DNA from: Clostridiaceae bacterium
GTDB taxonomy: Bacteria > Bacillota > Clostridia > Saccharofermentanales > DTU023
NCBI GenBank assembly: GCA_012728535.1
Contig: JAAYEX010000242.1
Location: 1 to 9,378, forward strand
Length of the DNA: 9,378 bases
Direction of reading: 5' to 3'
In this document: positions 1 through 6,015 of the stretch, piece after piece
Layout: each line of letters starts with the position of its first letter
Position numbering within the stretch: position 1 is the first letter of the stretch
Translations under genes and position numbers: made by a program
The notes under the pieces: generated by a model
What the model was told of the DNA's origin: nothing
What the model saw: the letters and a program-made list of their open reading frames with translations, nothing else
Database searches by the model: none

Positions 1-384
1 ATTGGCTCCGGCATTCTTTTAGGAGTCATAGCCGGTTTTTGTCTCTATTTCTTTTTTGAAACAGCTTATGCAAAGGAAAATTATGTTAGAAATAGTATGA
101 AGGTCGTAATTATACTAGGGGTTGCCTTCCTACTAATGGCGATTGAGGATTGGGCCAAAAGCAGGCTGGCGATTTCCGGCTTGCTCGCCATTATCAGCAT
201 GGCAGCTGTGTTAAAAGCTAAAAGCATTCCTTTTGTTTCAGAAAGGTTGTCAGAACAACTTAGGTGCCAGGCACCTAAGTTACAGCCCTCAAATCCGGAA
301 AAACTGAAGTCCACTATCAGGCGGACGGGTCTGAAGTCTCGATTAAATTTAACATCGTGGAAGAAAAAGAAAATATTCCTCTGA
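1..384 (+). pseudogene. Cation:proton antiporter (CPA1/NhaP-like), truncated fragment
   Basis: The frame is already open at base 1, so the 5' end lies outside the window, and it stops with TGA at 382-384. The part up to about base 256 reads as two hydrophobic segments (roughly bases 1-60 and 100-145). These are followed by a short AIEDW stretch, an SGLLAIISM stretch and an amphipathic SERLSEQL stretch. This order is typical of the middle of CPA1-family Na+(K+)/H+ antiporters, which exchange cations for protons across the cytoplasmic membrane. In the family the sequence should continue into further membrane helices, roughly the last third of the protein. Instead the frame enters a perfect palindrome at 257-281 and then a basic, non-membrane tail of about 40 residues that is an out-of-frame reading of another gene. 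I infer a broken, non-functional gene. The family call rests on recognising the segment pattern, not on a search. Confidence 0.7.
257..281. repeat. Perfect palindrome, REP-like element
   Basis: Two 12-base arms (AACTTAGGTGCC and its exact reverse complement) are separated by a single A at 269. The core, AGGTGCC-A-GGCACCT, resembles short dispersed palindromes common in Firmicute genomes. Some such families are mobilised by single-strand Y1 (REP-associated) transposases, but none is encoded here. The palindrome lies exactly where the antiporter reading frame loses family resemblance and where the surface-protein frame begins, and it supplies the TAA (276-278) that blocks the latter frame upstream. 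No second copy was seen in this window. It has no T-tract, so it is not a typical intrinsic terminator. Confidence 0.75.
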
Positions 385-485
385 CAGGCGAACATGTCAC
401 TAAGCTCCCCTGGCTCTTAGTCCTGTTAGCAGCATTCACCTTTCTTTTCTTGTTAGTGCGGTGGAAGAAAGAAGAATGTGCATAA
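279..485 (+). pseudogene. C-terminal remnant of a sortase-anchored surface protein
   Basis: This is an open frame of 68 residues before TAA at 483-485, with no start codon of its own and a TAA just upstream inside the palindrome. Its first half (VTALKSGKTEV..., then alternating polar and hydrophobic residues) looks like the last strands of a bacterial Ig-like (Big_2-type) domain. It is followed by an acidic linker and IPLTGEH at 375-395, a hydrophobic helix rich in L, A and F, and the basic tail RWKKEECA. Motif, helix and positive tail in that order make a cell-wall sorting signal. IPLTG departs from the canonical LPxTG, as many Clostridia signals do. The N-terminal and central parts are missing, so this is a remnant of a larger extracellular protein. 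The Ig-like assignment is tentative; the sorting signal is more secure. Confidence 0.65.
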
Positions 486-524
486 TGCGAAAGCATTGGC
501 TCTAAACAAGAGAAACCCATGGGT

Positions 525-556
525 ATGAAAAAGCCTGCAGTCGCAGGCTTTTTCAT
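525..556. terminator. Bidirectional rho-independent terminator
   Basis: Perfect 14-base arms (525-538 and 543-556) enclose a 4-base loop. The GC-rich inner stem GCCTGC/GCAGGC is flanked by five A on the left and five T on the right, so it can work in both directions. It lies 40 bases after the end of the plus-strand surface-protein remnant and about 70 bases after the end of the minus-strand polymerase gene, so it separates two convergent units. Confidence 0.85.
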
Positions 557-626
557 TTTAAATGTCAACTGATCCACTGGTGGAATTCGATTAACTCTCC
601 CTTATGCCGACTAGCCAACCTTAGAA

Positions 627-1865
627 CTACTCCGGATCATCGACTTCATCCAGTCCAAGGTCGTTTTTCATCAGGCTGGCATGGGAAATACTGCCGGGTC
701 CGTATTTGTTACGGATAGTATCGACCGCTGCTTCCAGTCTTTCCTGACGTTCTCTTGCTTCCTGTTCGGATTCGAACAAACTAAGCTGCTCGGGCGATTG
801 ATCCGCAGGCGTCAGTTTTTGCGCGGTCACGGTCAGCATGCGAATCGGCTTGCCTTCCCGCCACGATGCTTTAATCAATGTCAAAGATTCGTTGAACAGC
901 TCCGTCGCCAACCAGCTGGGCATTGATGTACCCTTCTGTCGGGTAATGGATTTGAGGCGGTCATCCTTAATCGTTATCTGCACTGAATTGCATTTAAGAT
1001 TCGAGTTGCGTAAGCGCGCGGCAACCATGTCGCATATCGCGGTAAGCGCGGTACTGACATCATCCTGTGATATTAAATTGCGCTTGAAGGTCCTGCTGTT
1101 GCCGATAGACTTAGGTGGCTCGTGGTCACTTGCATAACGAACGGGGTCATCATCGAGCCCGTTGGCGTACTTCCACAAGATTTCACCCATGCTGTCCAGC
1201 TTATAGGTCAGGATATTCACATCGGTATGTGCTAGCTCACCAATGGTCCGGATATTGAGAACGTGAAGCTGATCTCGCGTGACTTCTCCGACCATCAGCA
1301 AAGCTGACACCGGCTTTGCCCAGACCAGCTGCCTATAGTTTTCTCTGCTGATCATCTGCATGGCGTTGGAAGGAGCAGTGTCGCTGGCCAGCTTGGCGAA
1401 GATTTTGTTCCAGGATATTCCCACCGATATACTGACGCCGATTTCACTGTATATCCGTTGCCGTATTTCATTTGCAGCCTTCAAGACATCCTCATCGAAT
1501 GGGCGCAAACAACCCGTCATTTCGATGAAGCTCTCATCGATACCGCCACGCTCCACTTGGGGGCTGTACTGCTGGTAGATGTCGTTAATCTTTTCACAAA
1601 ATTCTCGGTATAAATGGTGACGTGCCGGGCGCCGCACTAGATCAGGGCATTTCAGTTGAGCCTGCCAGATGGTTTCAGTAGTCTTGACGCCTTTTGCTTT
1701 GGCTAGCTCGTTTTTGGCTAAAATAATCCCTCTGCGGCTTTCAGGATCACCACAGACCGCCATCGGCACTTTTTTAAGTTCAGGATACAGACTCTCTTCC
1801 ACACTGGCATAAAAAGCATTGTTATCGCAATGGAAGATAATCCTGTCTTTCTTTGGCATGCTCAT
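627..1865 (-). CDS. dinB: Y-family translesion DNA polymerase (DinB / Pol IV type)
   Basis: This 412-residue protein has a full-length Y-family layout. The N-terminal FHCDNNAFYASVEE holds the first catalytic aspartate (D14) and the aromatic steric-gate position (Y19). GGIDESF contains the second acidic pair (D110, E111). SWNKIFAKLASD (151-162) is the conserved finger/palm motif. A helix-hairpin-helix-like stretch (about 195-212) is followed by the little-finger domain to about 350. QLSLF at 360-364 is a sliding-clamp binding motif; it is followed by a charged 48-residue tail, as in other Firmicute Pol IV proteins, rather than lying at the very C-terminus. The enzyme copies past damaged template bases with low fidelity. 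The ATG at 1865 has no clear Shine-Dalgarno sequence; an ATG two codons later is possible, and an in-frame TGA ten codons upstream rules out a longer form. I see no LexA box of the GAAC-N4-GTTC kind. It lies 52 bases after tRNA-Arg with no terminator between. UmuC-like naming is an alternative. Confidence 0.93.
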   Translation of the reverse strand: MSMPKKDRIIFHCDNNAFYASVEESLYPELKKVPMAVCGDPESRRGIILAKNELAKAKGVKTTETIWQAQLKCPDLVRRPARHHLYREFCEKINDIYQQYSPQVERGGIDESFIEMTGCLRPFDEDVLKAANEIRQRIYSEIGVSISVGISWNKIFAKLASDTAPSNAMQMISRENYRQLVWAKPVSALLMVGEVTRDQLHVLNIRTIGELAHTDVNILTYKLDSMGEILWKYANGLDDDPVRYASDHEPPKSIGNSRTFKRNLISQDDVSTALTAICDMVAARLRNSNLKCNSVQITIKDDRLKSITRQKGTSMPSWLATELFNESLTLIKASWREGKPIRMLTVTAQKLTPADQSPEQLSLFESEQEARERQERLEAAVDTIRNKYGPGSISHASLMKNDLGLDEVDDPE

Positions 1866-1917
1866 GTTCTTACCGTCCGCATACGCGATACTTCAGATTG
1901 GATATGCAAAGCATTAA

Positions 1918-1994
1918 TGGTGTTCCCGGCGGGATTCGAACCCACGGCCTATCGCTTAGGAGGCGATCGCTCTATCCGGCTGAGCTACGGGAAC
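1918..1994 (-). tRNA. tRNA-Arg (anticodon CCU)
   Basis: It folds as a full cloverleaf. The acceptor stem is GTTCCCG/CGGGAAC, the D stem is GCTC/GAGC, the anticodon stem is ATCGC/GCGAT with loop CTCCTAA, there is a 5-base variable loop, and the T arm is GTGGG-TTCGAAT-CCCGC. Discriminator A is followed by an encoded CCA (1920-1918). Anticodon CCU reads AGG. The gene starts only four bases after the T-tract of an upstream hairpin. Confidence 0.95.
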
Positions 1995-1997
1995 AGG

Positions 1998-2036
1998 AAA
2001 AAAACTAATGCCCTGAACATAGTGTATCAGGGCATT
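1998..2036 (-). terminator. Hairpin with T-tract between two tRNA genes
   Basis: Ten-base arms AATGCCCTGA/TCAGGGCATT (2007-2016 and 2027-2036) enclose a 10-base loop and are followed on the minus strand by seven T (2004-1998). It has the form of an intrinsic terminator for tRNA-Val. Because tRNA-Arg begins four bases further on, full termination would leave tRNA-Arg needing a promoter inside the hairpin or tRNA-Val, and I see no good one there. It may be leaky or serve as a processing structure. Confidence 0.65.
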
Positions 2037-2038
2037 TA

Positions 2039-2114
2039 TGGTGGGCGAGGCCGGGCTCGAACCGACGACCCCCTGCGTGTAAGGCAGGTGCTCTCCCTGC
2101 TGAGCTACTCGCCC
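2039..2114 (-). tRNA. tRNA-Val (anticodon UAC)
   Basis: It folds as a full cloverleaf. The acceptor stem is GGGCGAG/CTCGCCC, the D stem is GCTC/GAGC, the anticodon stem is CCTGC/GCAGG with loop CTTACAC, there is a 5-base variable loop, and the T arm is GTCGG-TTCGAGC-CCGGC. Discriminator A is followed by an encoded CCA (2041-2039). Anticodon UAC reads GUA and, by wobble, other GUN codons. Confidence 0.95.
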
Positions 2115-2150
2115 ATAACGGGAACCAGTTTACCACAACGAAGCATCTTT

Positions 2151-2159
2151 TGTATAGCA
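2151..2159 (-). promoter_or_regulatory. Possible extended -10 promoter for tRNA-Val
   Basis: TATACA (2156-2151, minus) is preceded by TGC, giving an extended -10 (TGnTATAnT-like). The 17-base-spaced -35 position is only A-rich, with no match to TTGACA. It would start transcription about 30 bases before the tRNA. This is the best candidate I can see in the gap after the transporter terminator. Confidence 0.35.
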
Positions 2160-2198
2160 AAACTAACTTGCGGTTTTTCGACTATAAACATGTATATA

Positions 2199-2234
2199 GA
2201 AATGCCGGCTCCGAGCTATCAGAGCCGGCATTTC
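2199..2234 (-). terminator. Terminator-like hairpin after the ABC transporter operon
   Basis: Thirteen-base arms GAAATGCCGGCTC and GAGCCGGCATTTC (2199-2211 and 2222-2234) enclose a 10-base loop, 19 bases after the ATPase stop codon. The GC-rich core and position fit the end of the operon. The T-tract is weak (TTTC then TATATA), so it may rely on stem strength or may chiefly protect the 3' end. Confidence 0.7.
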
Positions 2235-2253
2235 CTGTACTGACAAAAGCTGT

Positions 2254-3792
2254 TTATACTGCTTTTTTGATACGAATACTATCCAGTTCCTGTCCGCCCA
2301 TCATGAGACCCATTTCTTCTATGGTCACATCAGACGGCTTAACCATACCCATGATCTTTCCTTCATACATCACAACAATACGGTCACTGAGCTTCATGAC
2401 CTCTTCAAGCTCCGTAGACACCAAAAGTATGCCTACACCTTGGTTACGTTGCTCTACCAATTGCTGGTGAATGTATTCAATGGCACCTACATCAAGACCG
2501 CGCGTCGGATGCATAGCAATCAATAATTCAGGTTCGCGGCTGATCTCGCGCGCAATAATCACCTTCTGCTGATTGCCTCCACTTAAGTTTTGTGCCAGTT
2601 CAAACTCACTTGGGGTCTTGATCGAAAAGTCTTTAATGAGTTTCTTGCTGTGGTCTTCCACAGCCCCCCAGTTCAGGTAGACACATTTTCCGAATTCCTT
2701 GCAGTAATAGTCCTGCAAAGCAAAATTCTCTACCAGTGTCATAGGCATGATCAGTCCTGTTTTCTGACGATCTTGCGGTATATGTGAAATACCGCTCGCC
2801 ATGATCTCGCGTGTCTTCATCTTACGCAGATCCCGGCCCTTATACATTATTTCGCCACTACTGGCAACCTGCATACCTGTCAGACATTCAACTAGTTCTG
2901 ACTGACCGTTACCATCAACACCGGCTACCCCAAGTATTTCACCTTCGCGTACTTCAAAGCATATATCATCAAGTTGACGTTTCTGCTCCTCGGCATTTTC
3001 GAGCACCAGATTCTTGACATCAAGCAGTACTTCGCACTTTTCACATTCTTCCCGATTGACGCTGAGGTCAATTTCACGTCCCACCATAAGGCGGGCAAGG
3101 TCTTCTACACTGCAGTCATCTGTTTTATATGTACCTGTCACACATCCCTGACGAAGCACTGTGACCTTATCGGAAATTTCCTTGACCTCATTCAGCTTGT
3201 GGCTGATAAATAAGACCGTAAAATTATTTTCTGTCAAAGAGCGGATCATCTCAAAAAGTTCCAAGGTTTCCTGTGGTGTCAAGACAGCTGTAGGCTCATC
3301 CAAAATCAGAATGCGCGCTCCGCGATACAGAACTTTAATAATCTCCACACGCTGGCGCTGACCAACTGAAAGCGACCCGACTTTAGCATTGAGGTCAACT
3401 TTCATGTCGTATTTCTCTATTAACTCAGAGAGCTTCTCAGCTGTAGTTTTACGATCCAAAACAAGTTTGCCTGCATCTTTGGCACCAATAAGGCAGTTGT
3501 CCAGTACTGTCATGGTAGGAATCAGCATAAAGTGCTGGTGCACCATACCTATACCCTTGGCCATGGCGTCACGTGCAGAACTGAATTTGACCTCTTCGCC
3601 ATCAAGTTTGATACTGCCGGATGTAGGCCTGTAGAGACCACAAAGCACATTCATCAGAGTGCTCTTGCCGGCTCCGTTCTCACCAAGAAGAGAGTGAACC
3701 TCGCCTTCCTCGACAGCAAGTGTGACATTATCGTTTGCCATGACGCTGGGGAAGCACTTGGTAATATGAATCATTTCAAGTATTTTTGACAT
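2254..3792 (-). CDS. BMP-type (nucleoside-like) ABC importer, double-domain ATP-binding protein
   Basis: This 512-residue protein has two fused ATPase domains, the usual length and plan for NupO/YufO-type and sugar-type importers. Domain 1 is complete: Walker A GENGAGKST (37-45), Q-loop Q86 in VHQHFML, signature LSVGQRQ (141-147), Walker B ILILDEPT with D165/E166, and switch histidine H198. Domain 2 (about 254-500) is degenerate as the family usually is: GVDGNGQSE (291-299) replaces the Walker A lysine with Q, and LLIAMHPT lacks the Walker B acids. It keeps LSGGNQQ (403-409) and the family hallmark PTRGLDVGA. It drives uptake through the two permeases encoded just upstream. It starts 12 bases after the second permease gene, with a GAGGGAG ribosome binding site. 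VHQHFML and the BMP-type neighbours favour nucleosides over ribose or galactose; that substrate is inferred. It is the last gene of the operon. Confidence 0.93.
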   Translation of the reverse strand: MSKILEMIHITKCFPSVMANDNVTLAVEEGEVHSLLGENGAGKSTLMNVLCGLYRPTSGSIKLDGEEVKFSSARDAMAKGIGMVHQHFMLIPTMTVLDNCLIGAKDAGKLVLDRKTTAEKLSELIEKYDMKVDLNAKVGSLSVGQRQRVEIIKVLYRGARILILDEPTAVLTPQETLELFEMIRSLTENNFTVLFISHKLNEVKEISDKVTVLRQGCVTGTYKTDDCSVEDLARLMVGREIDLSVNREECEKCEVLLDVKNLVLENAEEQKRQLDDICFEVREGEILGVAGVDGNGQSELVECLTGMQVASSGEIMYKGRDLRKMKTREIMASGISHIPQDRQKTGLIMPMTLVENFALQDYYCKEFGKCVYLNWGAVEDHSKKLIKDFSIKTPSEFELAQNLSGGNQQKVIIAREISREPELLIAMHPTRGLDVGAIEYIHQQLVEQRNQGVGILLVSTELEEVMKLSDRIVVMYEGKIMGMVKPSDVTIEEMGLMMGGQELDSIRIKKAV

Positions 3793-3804
3793 AAGCTTCT
3801 CCCT

Positions 3805-4731
3805 CTAACCACGTTTGTAAGGTTTGCCAAGTGCGCCAGGTGCAACAGCACGACTGGCAAAGACCACTAATGCAACAATTGTCAATACATAGGGAATCAT
3901 CGTCAGGAAGGTATAAGGGATGGCAGCACCTGAGACTTGCAGGATGTTGCTCACCACGTTGCCGCCCATAAAGATCATTGCAGCTATCATTACACCGGCA
4001 GGTTTATATTTGCCGAAAATAACAGCAGCCAGGGCGATATAACCACGTCCGGACACCATGTCTTCAGTAAAGAAGTTTAACAAACCGGTCGACAGGAAAG
4101 CTCCACCGATTCCTATGATCATATTTCCCAGAATTGATGCCGTGTATCGAGTTCTATAGACATTGATACCTAATGTATCTGATACACGGGGGTTCTCACC
4201 TACTGAGCGCAGGTTCAAACCTTGCTGTGTCCTGAAAAGGAAAAAGCTGATCAGCGGTACCATCAGAAAAGCAATATAGACTATCGGCATATGCTGAAAG
4301 AACGCCGGTCCTATTACAGGAATCTTTGATAATCCCGGGATTGGCATGGTTTCAAATGTATCAATTTTGGCGATCGTTGTTTCAACACCGAAAATTACAC
4401 GATTTAAGGTAGCAGATAAACTGGCTCCAAGCACGTTAAGTGCAACACCTACTACAGTTTGATTGGCACGCAGGGTAACTGTAAGAAAGGCGAAGATAAG
4501 CCCGAATACAGCACCGGCAATCATGCCGAACAATAGTCCGGCCCATACGCTCCCCAGATAAAAGGAACCTGCAACAGCTGCAAATGCAGATATGAGCATT
4601 GTGCCTTCTGCACCTATGTAGAGGAGGCCGCTCCAGTTAACAAGAAGAAGCCCAAGCCCTGCAAGAAGAATCGGCGCAGCCATACGAATATCAGTTGCTA
4701 TATATGCAGAAATAGAATTTAACACACCCAT
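3805..4731 (-). CDS. BMP-type ABC importer permease, second subunit (YufQ/NupQ-like)
   Basis: This is a BPD_transp_2-family integral membrane protein of 308 residues. It has many hydrophobic segments, the conserved YIGAEGTM stretch (38-45), the cytoplasmic-loop region LRANQTVVGVALNVLG (87-102) expected to contact the ATPase, and a short basic C-terminus. I place the start at the ATG at 4731-4729 because AGAGGTG lies seven bases upstream and the upstream permease ends four bases before it. A longer frame reaching 4818 would overlap that gene by over 80 bases with a hydrophilic leader that lacks family character. The ribosome binding site lies inside the last codons of the preceding gene, which suggests translational coupling. 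It should pair with the 367-residue permease to form the heterodimeric channel. Confidence 0.9.
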   Translation of the reverse strand: MGVLNSISAYIATDIRMAAPILLAGLGLLLVNWSGLLYIGAEGTMLISAFAAVAGSFYLGSVWAGLLFGMIAGAVFGLIFAFLTVTLRANQTVVGVALNVLGASLSATLNRVIFGVETTIAKIDTFETMPIPGLSKIPVIGPAFFQHMPIVYIAFLMVPLISFFLFRTQQGLNLRSVGENPRVSDTLGINVYRTRYTASILGNMIIGIGGAFLSTGLLNFFTEDMVSGRGYIALAAVIFGKYKPAGVMIAAMIFMGGNVVSNILQVSGAAIPYTFLTMIPYVLTIVALVVFASRAVAPGALGKPYKRG

Positions 4732-4735
4732 ATGA

Positions 4736-5839
4736 TTACACCTCTTCCCTTGATCCGCTTTCCTGCTGTTGCAGCTTTCGGTCATTCCATTTTTCCAGAA
4801 CCATTTGGCTGGCCACAATAGTAATTATGACAAGCGCCTGAATAACGGAAACAATGGCATTCGGTACCTTTGCCATAATCTGCATGCGGTTGCCTCCGGC
4901 ACGGAAGGCTCCAAACAGGAAGGCTCCGATAATTATGCCAAGGGGAGCATTGTTACCGACCAGAGATACTGCAATACCATCGAAGCCGTATCCGGGAGAA
5001 ACAGATGGTATCATGCGAATCTGTACTGCAACAATCTCATTCCACCCGGCCAGGCCTCCCAAACCACCTGCAAGAAACATAACCAGAAGAATATTCTTAT
5101 TTGTGTTTATACCTGAGTACCGGGCTGCTTCCATGTTCAGACCGGACACTCTTACCTCATAGCCTGGCTTACTGCGCCAGAGGTATAACCAGAAAAGAAG
5201 GACAAAGACCAGTGCGATGATGAAGCCCATATGGGCACGTGTTCCGGGTATCAGATTGCCGAGTATGGCAGAATTCTGAACCGGCGGGGTTTGGCAGTTT
5301 ATTCCCGGAGGCTCAATCATCGGACCATTAACCATATAGTCAATGAAGTTAATTGCGATAGTATTCAGCATAACTGTCGTAATAATTTCACTGGCACCAA
5401 AACGCACTTTCAACGAGCCTGCGATCAGCCCCCAAAGGCCCCCGCCCAGAAAACCGGCCAACATGGTCAGCGGTATGTGAATAGCCGCGGGCAAGCCTGT
5501 TAAATAAATGCCTGCAGCTGTACCGGCCAGAGCACCCATATAAAGCTGCCCTTCCATACCCAGGTTAGTCAAACCGCAGCGACTGGCTAAGGCGAAGCTC
5601 ATTCCTGTATAAATCAGGGGAGTCATTTTAACCAAGGTTTCCGCAAAGGCATTTAAACTTCCAAATGCACCGGTAAGCATTGAGGAGAAAGCTTTGATCG
5701 GGTCAAAACCCAAAGCTGCTATCAGCAACATACCCAGCAATAATGCAACTACAGTCGCAAAGAAAGAAACGAGTACCTGCTGGGCACCGGATTTACCGGA
5801 AGCATTGTTCTTTTTACCTCGTTTTTCAATACCTATCAT
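4736..5839 (-). CDS. BMP-type ABC importer permease, first subunit (YufP/NupP-like)
   Basis: This 367-residue membrane protein is of the BPD_transp_2 family, longer than its partner as is usual for the first permease of BMP-type importers. A basic, hydrophilic N-terminus of about 20 residues precedes the first membrane segment (about 21-43). GLTNLGMEGQ (89-98) matches the conserved N-[LIV]-G-x-EGQ element, and the SEIITTVMLNTIA region (150-162) is the probable ATPase-coupling loop. Several more helices follow to about residue 350, and the tail is charged. The start is the ATG at 5839-5837, with AGAGG six bases upstream. The open frame continues upstream to 5959 but lacks a better ribosome binding site and would run through two intergenic hairpins, so I reject that longer form. 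The gene follows the binding-protein gene after 176 bases and precedes the second permease by four bases. Confidence 0.9.
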   Translation of the reverse strand: MIGIEKRGKKNNASGKSGAQQVLVSFFATVVALLLGMLLIAALGFDPIKAFSSMLTGAFGSLNAFAETLVKMTPLIYTGMSFALASRCGLTNLGMEGQLYMGALAGTAAGIYLTGLPAAIHIPLTMLAGFLGGGLWGLIAGSLKVRFGASEIITTVMLNTIAINFIDYMVNGPMIEPPGINCQTPPVQNSAILGNLIPGTRAHMGFIIALVFVLLFWLYLWRSKPGYEVRVSGLNMEAARYSGINTNKNILLVMFLAGGLGGLAGWNEIVAVQIRMIPSVSPGYGFDGIAVSLVGNNAPLGIIIGAFLFGAFRAGGNRMQIMAKVPNAIVSVIQALVIITIVASQMVLEKWNDRKLQQQESGSREEV

Positions 5840-5882
5840 AGACGTCCTCTTATGTTTAACGATGTCTCTTGTGAAATACTTA

Positions 5883-5918
5883 CCGGTAGGCGGCAAAAAG
5901 GATCTGGCCGCCATCCGG
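5883..5918 (-). other. GC-rich hairpin in the leader of the first permease gene
   Basis: GGCGGC/GCCGCC (5889-5894 and 5907-5912) with a 12-base loop is extended by CCGG/CCGG across a small 2x2 internal loop. It lies 43 bases upstream of the permease start and has no T-tract at its end, though the loop holds five T on the minus strand. It is probably an mRNA structure that affects decay or translation, not a terminator. Confidence 0.5.
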
Positions 5919-5943
5919 AACAAGAGGGAGTTATAAAGTATGG

Positions 5944-5985
5944 AAGGGGGGGCATTCATTCTTCAGAAGCTAAATACCCCCCCTT
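5944..5985 (-). other. Large G7/C7 hairpin downstream of the binding-protein gene
   Basis: Nine-base arms (AAGGGGGGG at 5944-5952 and its complement at 5977-5985) enclose a 24-base loop with a small inner CTT/AAG hairpin. It lies 30 bases after the binding-protein stop codon and lacks a downstream T-run. I infer a 3'-end stabiliser or partial terminator, which would leave more binding-protein message than permease message, a common need for such systems. Confidence 0.6.
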
Positions 5986-6015
5986 GCACTTTTACTTAAA
6001 TTTCAATATCAAGGA

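Noticed and set aside
515..524. Ten-base palindrome ACCCATGGGT
   Set aside because: It is short, isolated and next to a clear terminator, so chance is the simplest explanation.
1918..2114. tRNA genes as an integration site for a mobile element
   Set aside because: No integrase gene and no second copy of a tRNA 3' end was seen in the window, and flanking genes are ordinary.
2820..3000. Loss of Walker A lysine and Walker B acids in the second ATPase domain as a sign of decay
   Set aside because: The GVDGNGQSE and PTRGLDVGA pattern is normal for the second domain of this ATPase family, so it is not an unusual mutation.
4732..4818. Longer N-terminus for the second permease, starting at 4818
   Set aside because: It would overlap the upstream gene by over 80 bases and add a hydrophilic leader. 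The ATG at 4731 has a well-spaced ribosome binding site and begins the family-like sequence.
5840..5959. Longer N-terminus for the first permease, starting at 5959
   Set aside because: The added region runs through the intergenic hairpins and lacks a ribosome binding site; the ATG at 5839 has AGAGG six bases upstream.
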